From Litoreibacter ascidiaceicola (GTDB lineage: Bacteria; Pseudomonadota; Alphaproteobacteria; Rhodobacterales; Rhodobacteraceae), in the NCBI RefSeq assembly GCF_900129235.1, contig NZ_FQUV01000010.1, positions 1 to 64,000 of the forward strand: a stretch of DNA of 64,000 bases, given 5' to 3'. This document shows positions 17,704 to 27,341 of this stretch, one piece after another (the first letter of the stretch is position 1; each line of letters opens with the position of its first letter). Both the position numbers and the translations under genes were made by a program. The notes under the pieces were generated by a model that did no database searches, had not been told where the DNA came from, and was given only the letters and a program-made list of their open reading frames with translations.

Positions 17704-18576
17704 ATGACGCAACGCAAAGGTATCATTCTCGCCGGAGGGTCCGGCACACGGCTATATCCGATCACACAGGGCGTGTCGAAGCAGCTGATGCCGATCTATG
17801 ACAAGCCGATGATCTATTACCCGCTGAGCGTGCTCATGCTTACGGGGATCCGGGAGATTGCCGTGATCACCACCGTCGAGGATCAGGCGCAGTTCAAGCG
17901 GCTTCTAGGTGACGGCAGCCAATGGGGCGTCTCCCTGACGTTCATCGAACAACCAACCCCCGACGGGCTGGCGCAGGCGTATCTTTTGGCGAAAGACTTC
18001 CTGGACGGCGCCCCAAGCGCGATGGTTCTGGGCGACAACATTTTCTTTGGCCACGGTCTGTCGGAGTTGCTGGAGGAAGCCGACAGCGTGTCTGAAGGCG
18101 GCACCGTTTTCGGGTATCACGTCACCGACCCGGAGCGTTATGGCGTGGTGGAGATGGACGAGGACGGGCAAGTTATTGATTTGGTCGAAAAACCGGTCGA
18201 TCCCCCTAGCAACTTCGCGGTGACGGGTCTGTATTTTCTGGATGGGACTGCGCCTGAGCGTGCGGCACAGATTGCACCATCGGAGCGGGGCGAGCTGGAG
18301 ATTACCACATTGTTGCAATCCTATCTGAGAGATGGGCTTTTGAATGTTCAGCGTATGGGGCGCGGGTTTGCCTGGCTGGACACTGGCACGCATGGCAGCC
18401 TTCTTGACGCGGGTAATTTCGTGCGGACATTGCAGTCCCGACAAGGGATGCAAACAGGCTGCCCCGAGGAAATTGCGTATGAGCAGGAATGGATTGACGC
18501 AGAGATACTGCGGGGCCACAGCGAGACCTACAAAAAGTCGAGCTACGGCCAGTATCTTTCGTCCTTGCTGGATTAG
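17704..18576 (+). CDS. rfbA: Glucose-1-phosphate thymidylyltransferase
   Basis: A 290-residue nucleotidyltransferase joining glucose-1-phosphate to dTTP, the first step of dTDP-rhamnose synthesis. The nucleotide-binding motif is ILAGGSGTRLYP, with KPMIYYPLS and LGDNIFFGH (metal-binding Asp). I start at the ATG at 17704; a longer in-frame reading runs back through rfbD. It overlaps the convergent glycosyltransferase gene by four bases at their stops. Confidence 0.96.
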   Translation: MTQRKGIILAGGSGTRLYPITQGVSKQLMPIYDKPMIYYPLSVLMLTGIREIAVITTVEDQAQFKRLLGDGSQWGVSLTFIEQPTPDGLAQAYLLAKDFLDGAPSAMVLGDNIFFGHGLSELLEEADSVSEGGTVFGYHVTDPERYGVVEMDEDGQVIDLVEKPVDPPSNFAVTGLYFLDGTAPERAAQIAPSERGELEITTLLQSYLRDGLLNVQRMGRGFAWLDTGTHGSLLDAGNFVRTLQSRQGMQTGCPEEIAYEQEWIDAEILRGHSETYKKSSYGQYLSSLLD

Positions 18577-19508
18577 AAACGGTTCAACGCAAGGGCGGCC
18601 ATAAGCCCAGCCTGCCCGAACGTCCCTTGGCGGTAGAGCCCAGGTGACCTCATCAAAGCCAACCTTTGCGCCATTCCGCCGCTTCGTTGTGCAAGCACGA
18701 TTTCCAGCACAGCTTTGTTGGCTTGGCTTAACAGCGGATAGCATGCGCTCAGCGCCTTCAGGTTGGCGGTATTCCAGTCGCGGTAATCACCGCGGACCAT
18801 GCGACGCATCCGTTTCCCCATGGCCAAAAGCCCTGCGGCATCACCAATCTGGTTGGTCCTGTGCTGACGGTAAAAAAGGCAGGGTTCGCGGTCATAAACA
18901 ACACGGCCCCCGGCGCCAGAGACAAGCTGGTAAAGCCACCAGTCATGAACCGGCACCGCGTTTTGCGACATCGCCCATGCCTTTTGGACCAGCCGCAAAC
19001 CGGCGTTGTTCAGTACCATAGTGTTGCCGCCCGCGAAATTTTGGCCGATGGCATGACGGAACCCCAAGGCAACCCGAAGGGGTCTGGACTTGCTCGTGAC
19101 CTTAAGTCCCTCGTCACAAATCCACGTCGCACCGCCATATAGTGCCGGCATATCGCCGAGCGGCTCTAGCATTTTATGCGCGCGGTTCAGCTTGGTCGGC
19201 GTCCAGACATCATCCTGATCCGACAACGCCACCAAGTCAGTTTCGGGGGCAATCCGTGCCAGCGATGCCAGAAAATTGACCGCATAGCCGCGCCCCGGGC
19301 CATTCAGAATCCGCGTATCTCCGGCAGTCCACTCCTTTGAGAAGCGTTCGGCTACGGCGAGCGTGTTGTCGCTGGAGCCATCGTCAGACACCAGAATTTT
19401 GGAGGGGCGGAGCGATTGATTTGTGATGCTGTCAAGCTGTTCACGCAGGAAGCGGGAGCCATTGTAGGTGCAGACGGCGACAGCGCAGCTTGGTGAAGGG
19501 GTTCTCAT
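18573..19508 (-). CDS. Family 2 glycosyltransferase
   Basis: A GT-A fold glycosyltransferase of about 311 aa. It opens CAVAVCTYNGSRFLREQLDS, with VSDDGSSDNT and the metal site ALSDQDDVW. The C-terminal DWWLYQLVSGAGGRVVYD followed by YRQHRTNQIG is typical of rhamnosyltransferase-like GT2 enzymes. I start at the ATG at 19508. Being next to rfbCBDA, it may transfer rhamnose; the acceptor cannot be read from sequence. It is convergent with rfbA and divergent from the RTX gene. Confidence 0.88.
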   Translation of the reverse strand: MRTPSPSCAVAVCTYNGSRFLREQLDSITNQSLRPSKILVSDDGSSDNTLAVAERFSKEWTAGDTRILNGPGRGYAVNFLASLARIAPETDLVALSDQDDVWTPTKLNRAHKMLEPLGDMPALYGGATWICDEGLKVTSKSRPLRVALGFRHAIGQNFAGGNTMVLNNAGLRLVQKAWAMSQNAVPVHDWWLYQLVSGAGGRVVYDREPCLFYRQHRTNQIGDAAGLLAMGKRMRRMVRGDYRDWNTANLKALSACYPLLSQANKAVLEIVLAQRSGGMAQRLALMRSPGLYRQGTFGQAGLMAALALNRF

Positions 19509-19603
19509 GGTTGCGGATGTCCGAAATTGGTTCAGGCGGCTGTCTGTGTCGCCTATCTTGTCTGGTGGATGCACCGCCGAGTGTCAATCTTGGATCAAAC
19601 CGG

Positions 19604-19654
19604 TCGGGGCGGAGCCGCCGATAAGTCTATTAAATTTATCGGTGATCGCCCCGA
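19604..19654. promoter_or_regulatory. Long imperfect hairpin in divergent promoter region
   Basis: TCGGGGCG (19604-19611) pairs with CGCCCCGA (19647-19654), and inside it CCGATAA (19618-19624) pairs with TTATCGG (19636-19642), separated by short internal bulges. It lies between the divergent glycosyltransferase and the RTX protein gene, about 75 bases before the RTX start. It could be an operator or a 5' leader structure of the RTX mRNA. No T-run follows on either strand in terminator position. Confidence 0.4.
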
Positions 19655-19727
19655 ATTTGACTGATTTCCAGCCTCAAAACTTCGCCCCCTCCCAATCTAA
19701 ATGCAGGTGTGAAATCGAGGGGCCAAC

Positions 19728-22082
19728 ATGCAAATCTTATCAGGACCAATTGTTCAGGTGACAGGCTTCGAGCCTCAGTCACGGATCACCGAAATGGTTG
19801 TCTGGCGCGACGGGGAACGGCAGTTTCTCGTCACCGCCTACGAGGCTACGGGCGACCTTGTCAGCTATGAGCTGATGGCCGATGGCAACCTTGTGCAGCG
19901 GGATATGTTGCTTGGCTCGGGCCATACAGGTGTTGGCCGTGGCGTTGGCTTCGAGATAGCAGATACCGGCGTTGTGTGGGTGACCGAAGGCCGGACCTCC
20001 GAAGCGCGGCAGCTGGCGCTTGATGTCGACGGCTGCTTTTTACCCGAACCTCCGGTTACCACGCTTGGCAACGCTTTAAGCCCGCTCCAATCCCTCGTTG
20101 TCGCGGAAACCGGTCAGGGCCGATACTCGTTCTCGATCAGCGGGACAGACGACAAAATTACGATTGACAAACTCGTCGGCGGCTCAAGCGCGTCAACGCA
20201 AGCCATCACCGTGTTCGGACCACCTGCCGAGACCGGCAGTGCCGTTACCTTGCGCGATCTTGTGATGGTTGAGGCGGGCGGGCAGCAATGGCTGGTCGCG
20301 AGTGCATCAGGGGCGGACTCCCTGACAAGCTTTCACGTCGACGTGAGTGGGGCCCTGACCCAAACGGATCGCATAGGAGCCGAAACCGGATTGGGGGTGA
20401 ACGGGCCCGATATCCTGATTGGCACCACGATAGGGGGCAACGCCCTGCTGTTGGTCGGCAGCAGCGGTAGTTCGTCAATCACCGCAATCAGGGTTCAGGA
20501 CGACGGAACCTTGATGCCGCTTGACCATGTGACCGACAATCTCGGGACCAGATTTGCCAACCTGTCGGCGATGACCACGCTTGAGGTTGATGGAAGCACG
20601 CTCGTCTTTGCTGCTGGGACCGATGGCGGCATGAGCGTCCTGCAACTGTTGCCGACCGGCCGGCTTGTTCATCTTCAAACCGTTGTGCACAGCTCGGGCG
20701 CAGTGTTGCAAAACGTCAGCTCTATTGTGGCAACGCTGGATGCCGCGACCATCAAGGTCTTCGTATCCAGCCAGCGCGACGCGGGCATATCAAGCTTTGA
20801 AATTGCCAGAGACGATTTGGGCCTCACCCACTTCGCTGACACATCAGGGGCTTCTGTCGCCGGGGGAGCAGGGGATGATCTTCTGATCGCCAGCGCGATG
20901 GATGTTACCCTGACAGGAGGCGCGGGTTCCGACCATTTCGTCTTCGAAGCCTCCTATGAGAGCATCGGATCGCTCGGGACCATTTCGGACTTCCAGAGCG
21001 GGCATGACCGGATTTCTTTCCCCGGCTTTGTCCTGCTGCGCAACATGTCACAGCTTTCGATCACCTCCACGGCGACGGGTGCCGTGATTGGGTACGGGGA
21101 AGTCACGCTAACAGTTCAAAGCGACGATGGATCGAGCCTGAGCACATCAGATTTTTCAGCCAGCTCGTTTTTCGACCTGGAGCACCAATTTGTCGGGAAT
21201 GCGCCGGGTGTGCCGGAAATCAATCCGAATGAACCGGTTGAGCCTGTCCCGCCGGTTGAACCTGACCCTCCCGTGGAGCCGGACCCGCCGGTTGAGCCTG
21301 ACCCCCCCATGGAACCCGATCCGCCGGTAGAGCCTGACCCTCCCGCAACCGCGTTGCTTCTGGGAACGGAGGGCGATGATACCCTCGTCGGTAGCGCCGC
21401 GCACGACACCATCCGCGCCGGCGGGGGCAACGATGTTGTGAGTGCGGGCGACGGCGATGACACGATTTATGGCGGCAATGGTTATGACCAGATTCAGGGG
21501 GGCAACGGTGACGACGTGATCTACGGCGGATTCAATTCGAAAGACATTCGCGACGAAATCAATTCGGGAGCCGGCGATGATTATATTGACGCAGGCTACG
21601 GCAATGATCAGGTCTATGCAGGTGCCGGTGACGACTTCGTTCTGGGGGGCTTCGGCGCGGACATGCTGATTGGGCAGGCGGGCAATGACGTGATAACCGG
21701 CGGCCCTCTGAGCGATCTGATTTTTGGTGGTGATGGTGCGGACTTCATCAATGGTGGGTTTGGCCACGATCGGATAAATGGCGGGGCAGGGGCGGACTCG
21801 TTCTATCATTTAGGTATTCGCGATCACGGTTCCGACTGGATTCAAGACTATAGCCACGCTGACGGTGACACGCTGGTTTTTGCAGATGGCGACGCAACCG
21901 CGGCTGATTTCCAAGTGAACTTTGCGGAGACAGACAATGCGGGGCAAAACGAAGTTGCCGAAGCCTTCGTAATTTACCGCCCGACAGGACAAATTATATG
22001 GGCATTGATTGATGGGGCGGCGCAGGATGAAATTTCCCTTCAAATAGGATCAAGTTCGGAAGTCTTTGATTTGTTGGCTTGA
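19728..22082 (+). CDS. RTX protein with beta-propeller-like N-terminus
   Basis: A 784-residue protein, probably exported by a type I system: no Sec signal, RTX repeats near the C-terminus. Residues 1-380 contain repeated segments of about 45-60 residues that look like beta-propeller blades. RTX-like GGAGDD and GGAGSDHF units sit near 385-410, a Pro-rich linker of six VEPDPP units is at about 504-539, and a block of calcium-binding GGxGxDxUx nonapeptides runs from about 545 to 700. The last ~200 residues closely match those of the next gene. No enzymatic motif is recognised. Probably a surface or matrix protein. Confidence 0.85.
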   Translation: MQILSGPIVQVTGFEPQSRITEMVVWRDGERQFLVTAYEATGDLVSYELMADGNLVQRDMLLGSGHTGVGRGVGFEIADTGVVWVTEGRTSEARQLALDVDGCFLPEPPVTTLGNALSPLQSLVVAETGQGRYSFSISGTDDKITIDKLVGGSSASTQAITVFGPPAETGSAVTLRDLVMVEAGGQQWLVASASGADSLTSFHVDVSGALTQTDRIGAETGLGVNGPDILIGTTIGGNALLLVGSSGSSSITAIRVQDDGTLMPLDHVTDNLGTRFANLSAMTTLEVDGSTLVFAAGTDGGMSVLQLLPTGRLVHLQTVVHSSGAVLQNVSSIVATLDAATIKVFVSSQRDAGISSFEIARDDLGLTHFADTSGASVAGGAGDDLLIASAMDVTLTGGAGSDHFVFEASYESIGSLGTISDFQSGHDRISFPGFVLLRNMSQLSITSTATGAVIGYGEVTLTVQSDDGSSLSTSDFSASSFFDLEHQFVGNAPGVPEINPNEPVEPVPPVEPDPPVEPDPPVEPDPPMEPDPPVEPDPPATALLLGTEGDDTLVGSAAHDTIRAGGGNDVVSAGDGDDTIYGGNGYDQIQGGNGDDVIYGGFNSKDIRDEINSGAGDDYIDAGYGNDQVYAGAGDDFVLGGFGADMLIGQAGNDVITGGPLSDLIFGGDGADFINGGFGHDRINGGAGADSFYHLGIRDHGSDWIQDYSHADGDTLVFADGDATAADFQVNFAETDNAGQNEVAEAFVIYRPTGQIIWALIDGAAQDEISLQIGSSSEVFDLLA
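21237..21344 (+). repeat. Six 18-bp units encoding VEPDPP linker
   Basis: Six consecutive in-frame 18-base units encode VEPVPP, VEPDPP (three times), MEPDPP and VEPDPP. Synonymous bases vary between units, so the array is not a very recent expansion. It forms a stiff acidic proline linker between the propeller-like part and the RTX block. Copy number could vary between strains. Confidence 0.85.
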
Positions 22083-22164
22083 AAACCTCTCATAATTGCC
22101 TCAAAAAAGCGCCACTTCTTTGTGAATCGAACGCATAGAAAATTTTTCAGGCGGAGATTTCCCA

Positions 22165-24513
22165 GTGGCCTCATTCAGTGACCCGTTATTTTCGAACCAG
22201 TGGCACTTTGGCCGTATCAATGTAGGACTTGTTTGGGACGACTACAGTGGCAACGGCGTCACGGTTGGTGTTTTCGATGACGGTATTGACTACAATCATG
22301 TCGATCTGGACGGAAATTTCGACAGCGGCCTGAACCTTGTGACTGGCGGGATTAACTGGGACGCGTTTCCGAATGTGGGCGTAAACGCCCATGGCACGGC
22401 GATTGCAGGTATCATCGCTGCCGAAGCAGGGAACAACCGAGGCGGTGTCGGCATCGCCTATGAGGCCACACTCGGTGCTGTGGACGTTTTCGACGATGTC
22501 TACCTAGACGGTCTCGATGAAATCACGGCAATGGAGCATATGCGCACATTCGACATCACGTCGAATAGCTGGGGTTATGAACCGCTGTTTGCCAGTTTCC
22601 AAAATTCACGCGGCGGATACGGAAGCCTGAGCGATCTTGCGGACGCCTATCAAGGTAATGCCGAGCAGGGACGGGACGGGTTTGGCACGATCATCGTTCA
22701 AGCGGCGGGCAATGATGCGCTGAACGTGCAAGGCACCGGCGAGCATACCAATCGTTGGGCGATCACCGTGGGCGCCACCGGAAGAACCGACAATGTAACC
22801 GACTATTCCAACTTCGGGACAGGCCTGTTGATCAGCGCCCCGGCTGCGTCAGTGACCACCGATATTTCTGGTGTAGATGGTTACAGCTACAACGACTACA
22901 CGAACTCGTTCGGAGGCACATCTGCGGCCACGCCGGTGGTTTCTGGTGTTGTCGCACTGATGTTAGAGGCCAATGGTGACCTTGGATGGCGCGACGTTCA
23001 AACAGTGCTGGCAATGTCGGCGGCCCAGACCGGCTCGACTTTTGGCAATGCCCATACGGGTTACGAGCAAGGCGACTGGTTTGCCAATGACGCGACCAAC
23101 TGGAACGGCGGCGGCGCATCGTTCAACCTAAGCTACGGTTTTGGCCTGATTGATGCTTTGGCCGCAGTCCGCATGGCGGAAGCATGGTCCTACATGACGC
23201 AAGAGGCGGCAGTTTCGGGCAATGAGTCTTCGGTGACGGTCTCAAGCTCGCCTTTTGACACAATACCCGCGATTGGCAGTGTCACATCCACGCTCACGGT
23301 CGACCAAGATATCCAGATCGAGTACGTGAACGTCACGCTGGACATAACGCACAGCTATGCCAGCAATCTGTCTGCTTATTTGGTTTCGCCGTCGGGTCAA
23401 GAATACATGCTATTTGAGGGTGTCGGAAGCAGCTACCTAATGGATTACGGCTGGAATTGGACCTTTGGCATCTCGGCTTTGCAGGGCGAAAGCTCTGCCG
23501 GCGACTGGTCCGTGCGCATCGACGACAACGTAAGCGGCAACGGAGGTCGTCTGGACAGCGTTTCCTTGGAGTTTTACGGATCAAACGCCAGCGCGGATGA
23601 TATCCAGCATTTTACCAACGATTTCATGGAGCTCGCCAATGCTGACTCCGGCAGGACGACCATTGAAGACACAGATGGTGGCACCGACTGGCTGAACTTT
23701 GCGGCGGTTTCGGGAAATGTGATTCTGAACCTCAACACGGGCGTTTCCGTTCAGGGTGTCGAGTGGGCCAGCTTTAGCGCGAACCAGTTCGAAAATGTCA
23801 CCTCCGGGGACGGAAATGACCGGCTGATTGGGAACGCGCAGGACAACGAGCTTCACGGCAATCGCGGCAACGATGTGCTGACAGGCGGCGGTGGCAACGA
23901 CACCATCTACGGCGGCAATGGATTTGACCGAATCGATACCGGCAGCGGTGACGACTTTATTTATGGCGGCGCTGATTCAGCCGACTTGCGTGACGAGATT
24001 TCGTCCGGCGGCGGCAATGACTATATCGACTCTGGTTATGGCAACGACGAAGTCTATGCCGGTGCCGGCAACGACACAATAATCGGCGGTTTCGGCACCG
24101 ACAGACTCATTGGGCAAACTGGAGATGACGTGATAACCGGCGGCCCGTTGAGCGATCTAATCTTTGGTGGCGACGGTGCGGACTTCGTGAATGGTGGTTT
24201 CGGCCATGACCGAATTAACGGTGGTGCAGGGGGCGACTCTTTCTATCATCTTGGCATCCGCGGCCATGGCTCAGACTGGATTCAAGACTACAATTCCGCT
24301 GATGGCGACGTTCTGGTCTTCGCGGATTCTTTTGCGAGCGTCGACGACTTTCAAGTCAACGTTGCCGAAACCGCAAACGCCGGGATTTCGGGGGTCTCGG
24401 AGTCTTTTGTGATCTACAAGCCGACCGGTCAGATTATCTGGGCTTTGGTGGATGGTAACGCTCAGGACGAGATCAATCTGCAAATTGGCGGCACCGTTTT
24501 TGACATAGCCTGA
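22165..24513 (+). CDS. Secreted S8 subtilase with P domain and RTX repeats
   Basis: A 782-residue serine protease. The catalytic triad is visible: Asp38 (GVFDDGID), His76 (NAHGTAIAG) and Ser253 (GGTSAATPVV), with oxyanion Asn in QAAGND. A kexin-like proprotein convertase P domain follows at about 360-475, then RTX nonapeptides from about 550 and a C-terminal module shared with the preceding gene. No Sec signal and no pro-peptide are present, consistent with type I export and calcium-triggered folding outside. The start is GTG at 22165 after GGCGGAG. No type I exporter genes are in the window. Confidence 0.92.
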   Translation: MASFSDPLFSNQWHFGRINVGLVWDDYSGNGVTVGVFDDGIDYNHVDLDGNFDSGLNLVTGGINWDAFPNVGVNAHGTAIAGIIAAEAGNNRGGVGIAYEATLGAVDVFDDVYLDGLDEITAMEHMRTFDITSNSWGYEPLFASFQNSRGGYGSLSDLADAYQGNAEQGRDGFGTIIVQAAGNDALNVQGTGEHTNRWAITVGATGRTDNVTDYSNFGTGLLISAPAASVTTDISGVDGYSYNDYTNSFGGTSAATPVVSGVVALMLEANGDLGWRDVQTVLAMSAAQTGSTFGNAHTGYEQGDWFANDATNWNGGGASFNLSYGFGLIDALAAVRMAEAWSYMTQEAAVSGNESSVTVSSSPFDTIPAIGSVTSTLTVDQDIQIEYVNVTLDITHSYASNLSAYLVSPSGQEYMLFEGVGSSYLMDYGWNWTFGISALQGESSAGDWSVRIDDNVSGNGGRLDSVSLEFYGSNASADDIQHFTNDFMELANADSGRTTIEDTDGGTDWLNFAAVSGNVILNLNTGVSVQGVEWASFSANQFENVTSGDGNDRLIGNAQDNELHGNRGNDVLTGGGGNDTIYGGNGFDRIDTGSGDDFIYGGADSADLRDEISSGGGNDYIDSGYGNDEVYAGAGNDTIIGGFGTDRLIGQTGDDVITGGPLSDLIFGGDGADFVNGGFGHDRINGGAGGDSFYHLGIRGHGSDWIQDYNSADGDVLVFADSFASVDDFQVNVAETANAGISGVSESFVIYKPTGQIIWALVDGNAQDEINLQIGGTVFDIA

Positions 24514-24531
24514 CCTTGTGGCGCGCTGGAA

Positions 24532-25224
24532 TTATCCGGGAGCCGCAGGTCGCCGTCGCGGGGGTTTCTTGCCGAGCAGCATGTTCTCATAATGCTCCAC
24601 AGCGCGTTCGACGCGTTCGTAGTAAAACAGGCGGCCGTTTTCCAGCACCGCGCCGGAGGTGCAAAGGGCCTTCATCAAATCCATGGAGTGGCTGACGACG
24701 ATCGCCCCGGCGCTTTCCATTCGCTTTTTGAAGACCGCCTGACTTTTTGCCCTGAATGAGGCATCGCCGACGCTCGTGACTTCGTCGACCAGATATGTGT
24801 CGAAAGGGATACCCATCGAGACACCGAACGCCAACCGCGATCTCATGCCGGACGAATATGACCGGAAGGGCAGATGGTAGTGGTGCCCCAGCCCCGCAAA
24901 CTTGCGCACGAACTCCACCAATCCATCGGAATCGACACCGTATATGCGTGCGACAAAACGGGCATTCTGAGCGCCAGTCAGATCAGGGTGAAAGCTCCCG
25001 GCAAAGCCGACAGGATAAGAAACGCGACCATGCCGGATGATCTCCCCATGGTCGGGTTTCACCGTGCCTGCAATCATCCCGAGCAAGGTCGACTTGCCGG
25101 CGCCATTTCGGCCAAGCAGTGCGATAGACTCACCAGATGGAAAAATGTGATTGAGGTTATTGGCCACAAAAGTCGTCTTCCGACGCCCATGATAAGCCTT
25201 GGTAACGCCGCGCAGTTCAATCAT
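24532..25224 (-). CDS. kpsT: Capsule exporter ATPase, KpsT type
   Basis: A 230-residue ABC ATPase for polysaccharide export across the inner membrane. Walker A is GRNGAGKST (residues 38-46), the signature is the degenerate [10 protein letters not shown] seen in KpsT/Wzt exporters, and Walker B is [12 protein letters not shown]. It pairs with the KpsM permease at 26479. It lies five bases after the KpsE-like gene, in one minus-strand operon. It is convergent with the subtilase gene. Confidence 0.93.
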   Translation of the reverse strand: MIELRGVTKAYHGRRKTTFVANNLNHIFPSGESIALLGRNGAGKSTLLGMIAGTVKPDHGEIIRHGRVSYPVGFAGSFHPDLTGAQNARFVARIYGVDSDGLVEFVRKFAGLGHHYHLPFRSYSSGMRSRLAFGVSMGIPFDTYLVDEVTSVGDASFRAKSQAVFKKRMESAGAIVVSHSMDLMKALCTSGAVLENGRLFYYERVERAVEHYENMLLGKKPPRRRPAAPG

Positions 25225-25229
25225 CTGAT

Positions 25230-26384
25230 CTACCCACGGTCCCGGATACTATAATAGGCCAACGAAAGTATGGTCCACAAAAGAAACGCAAAAACGGCGA
25301 CCATCAGTAGCAGCAGTGAGCGCTCCGGATATAAGGAACGTTCCGCCGCCGACGGTTTGAGATATGCGGCCAGATAGCGACTCTTTCGTTGCGCTTCCGC
25401 GATGGAACTGTCGTAGGACGCCAAAGCTGCAAGATAGGTACTCTGGGCGAATTCCAAATCAACATTCAGACGTTCGAATTCACCGATGATTGTAACGTAG
25501 TCTTCTCCGCCTTCGACCGTACTGGAGCCAAACTTTAACCGCTCCTCAGTGATGCGGTCCTGGATGACCTTGATGCGGTTCTCGGCCTGCACAATGCGCG
25601 GGTCGTTGTCGCGCGTGGTTTCACGTAAGAGGTCAAGTTCGATCAGGGCTGTGGCAAATTGTTGTTGAAGGTTGTTCAGAATGCCCATTTGCCCTTGAAG
25701 ATCGGCCTGCGGATCCACGATCTGGGTCCGTGCCCGAAACTCAAGGATGGACTGACGTGCAAGCTTCAAGCGGTCCACTGCCAGATCGAGATCTTCCTTG
25801 GCGTAGCGCGTGGCGTCCTCGCGGGCGATGGCGTTAAGCTCGTTTATCATCTCGGTGCTGTCGGTTACGATCGCATTCGCGATCTCAAGCGCTTCATTCG
25901 GATCGAATGCTTTCACACGCAATTCTATCAAGCCGGACCCGCTATCGTAGTAAATTTTGACCATACGCTCCCAGTATTTGGTCAGATCCTCGATCGTTCC
26001 CCCCGGTTTCAGCGAGAAGTAGAAGTCCTCGGAATAGGACCGAGAATATCGATTGCGCAGGTCAAGCTTTTCGTCGAGCGCTTTAACCAGTTGTTGGCTT
26101 TGAATAAACTCATAAAGGATGTCTGAATCCGATGAACTCGCCCCGGACAGGTTCGAAATACCACCAAGGATATCAACCGCAGAGCTTACATCTTCGGTCC
26201 GAACGGTGAATGCGACCGTCGAGGCATATTGGTCTTTAGCGATGGCATAAAGGTAAACTCCGGTGGTCAGCACAGGTAGTAGGAAGAAAAGTACGAAGCT
26301 GACGATGAGCCAAAGATGGCGCGTTTTGGTACGGGCAAGCCCGACCACCGTGTAGGGCAGGTTGCCTGATTGTGCTTGGGACAT
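25230..26384 (-). CDS. kpsE: Capsule export inner-membrane protein, KpsE type
   Basis: A 384-residue protein with an N-terminal transmembrane helix (about 25-48), a long periplasmic region that is largely coiled-coil (about 170-330), and a C-terminal helix (about 355-378). This is the polysaccharide co-polymerase topology of KpsE/CtrB, which couples the ABC exporter to the outer-membrane channel. The partner outer-membrane protein (KpsD/CtrA) is not in the window. The gene is divergent from kpsM, 94 bases apart. Confidence 0.9.
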   Translation of the reverse strand: MSQAQSGNLPYTVVGLARTKTRHLWLIVSFVLFFLLPVLTTGVYLYAIAKDQYASTVAFTVRTEDVSSAVDILGGISNLSGASSSDSDILYEFIQSQQLVKALDEKLDLRNRYSRSYSEDFYFSLKPGGTIEDLTKYWERMVKIYYDSGSGLIELRVKAFDPNEALEIANAIVTDSTEMINELNAIAREDATRYAKEDLDLAVDRLKLARQSILEFRARTQIVDPQADLQGQMGILNNLQQQFATALIELDLLRETTRDNDPRIVQAENRIKVIQDRITEERLKFGSSTVEGGEDYVTIIGEFERLNVDLEFAQSTYLAALASYDSSIAEAQRKSRYLAAYLKPSAAERSLYPERSLLLLMVAVFAFLLWTILSLAYYSIRDRG

Positions 26385-26420
26385 TTTTTATCGTACTCCA
26401 TCCGGTGGCTGGCATTCACC

Positions 26421-26441
26421 GCCAGTCAACGTATAACTGGC
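26421..26441. promoter_or_regulatory. Inverted repeat between divergent kps genes
   Basis: GCCAGT (26421-26426) and ACTGGC (26436-26441) are perfect inverted repeats separated by nine bases, giving a two-turn palindrome typical of a dimeric regulator site. It lies in the 94-base gap between kpsE and kpsM, so one bound protein could control both transcripts. A short palindrome can occur by chance, so confidence is low. Confidence 0.3.
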
Positions 26442-26478
26442 TATCATCACGATGCGCAATGACGGCAAGGAGGATTGA

Positions 26479-27270
26479 ATGGCTGGCCAAACGCGTTCGC
26501 TCCGCCCGCGCTTCCAGACTGCAAGAGCCACATTTGCGCTCATGCTACGTGAGATGTCCTCGACCTATGGCAGGTCGCCCGGTGGCTATGTTTGGGCCAT
26601 TCTTGAACCGGTCGCCGCAATTGCTGTGCTGTCGTTTATCTTCTCTTACGCATTGCGGGCGCCGTCGCTGGGCACGAATTTTCCGTTGTTCTATGCAACG
26701 GCCTATCTTCCTTTCATGATGTTCAACGATATTGCGACCAAGATGTCCCAATCCATCTTGTTCTCTAGGCAGTTGTTGTCCTATCCGAGTGTGACCATCA
26801 TAGATGCGATGCTAGCACGGTTCCTCCTAAGTACCTTTACGCATCTCATGGTTTTTTACCTGGTTATTTTTGGCATCCATCAAATATACGATGTTCGATT
26901 AATCGTTGATTTTCCCACTGTTATTCTGGCTCTCTTGAGCGCTGCGATCTTCGGACTGGCTGTCGGAACGATAAATTGTTTTTTGTTCACCAGATTCGTA
27001 GTTTTGCGCACAGTTTGGTCGATCCTCATGCGCCCGATGTTTATAATTTCCGGCGTTTTCTTTTTGTATGAAGATGTACCGGTCGAGTTACAGACTTATC
27101 TTTGGTACAATCCGATCCTGCATTTGACTGGCATGATGCGGGATGGGTTTTATGCTACGTATGATGCGACTTACGTTTCTGTGGTCTACCTATACCTGTT
27201 AGCAGGAAGTCTGCTCTCTTTAGGTCTGTTACTATTGCGGCGGTATTACCGTGACCTTCTGGAGAGATAA
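26479..27270 (+). CDS. kpsM: Capsule exporter permease, KpsM type
   Basis: A 263-residue ABC-2 permease with about six hydrophobic helices. The N-terminal stretch MLREMSSTYGRSPGGYVWAILEP is split by the usual amphipathic segment and is characteristic of KpsM/Wzm. It pairs with KpsT to move an undecaprenyl- or lipid-linked polysaccharide. A strong AAGGAGGA site precedes the ATG. It starts a plus-strand run that continues with glycosyltransferase and decoration genes. Confidence 0.93.
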   Translation: MAGQTRSLRPRFQTARATFALMLREMSSTYGRSPGGYVWAILEPVAAIAVLSFIFSYALRAPSLGTNFPLFYATAYLPFMMFNDIATKMSQSILFSRQLLSYPSVTIIDAMLARFLLSTFTHLMVFYLVIFGIHQIYDVRLIVDFPTVILALLSAAIFGLAVGTINCFLFTRFVVLRTVWSILMRPMFIISGVFFLYEDVPVELQTYLWYNPILHLTGMMRDGFYATYDATYVSVVYLYLLAGSLLSLGLLLLRRYYRDLLER

Positions 27271-27341
27271 GTCGCGCGGGTTGAGCCTTGTCACGGCAGG
27301 TGCTAACCAACCCCATTCATACTGCCGAGTATAGCCTCCCG

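Noticed and set aside
21400-24200. Short regular repeats that could suggest a CRISPR array
   Set aside because: The repeats are in-frame RTX calcium-binding nonapeptide codons with degenerate bases and no unique spacers.
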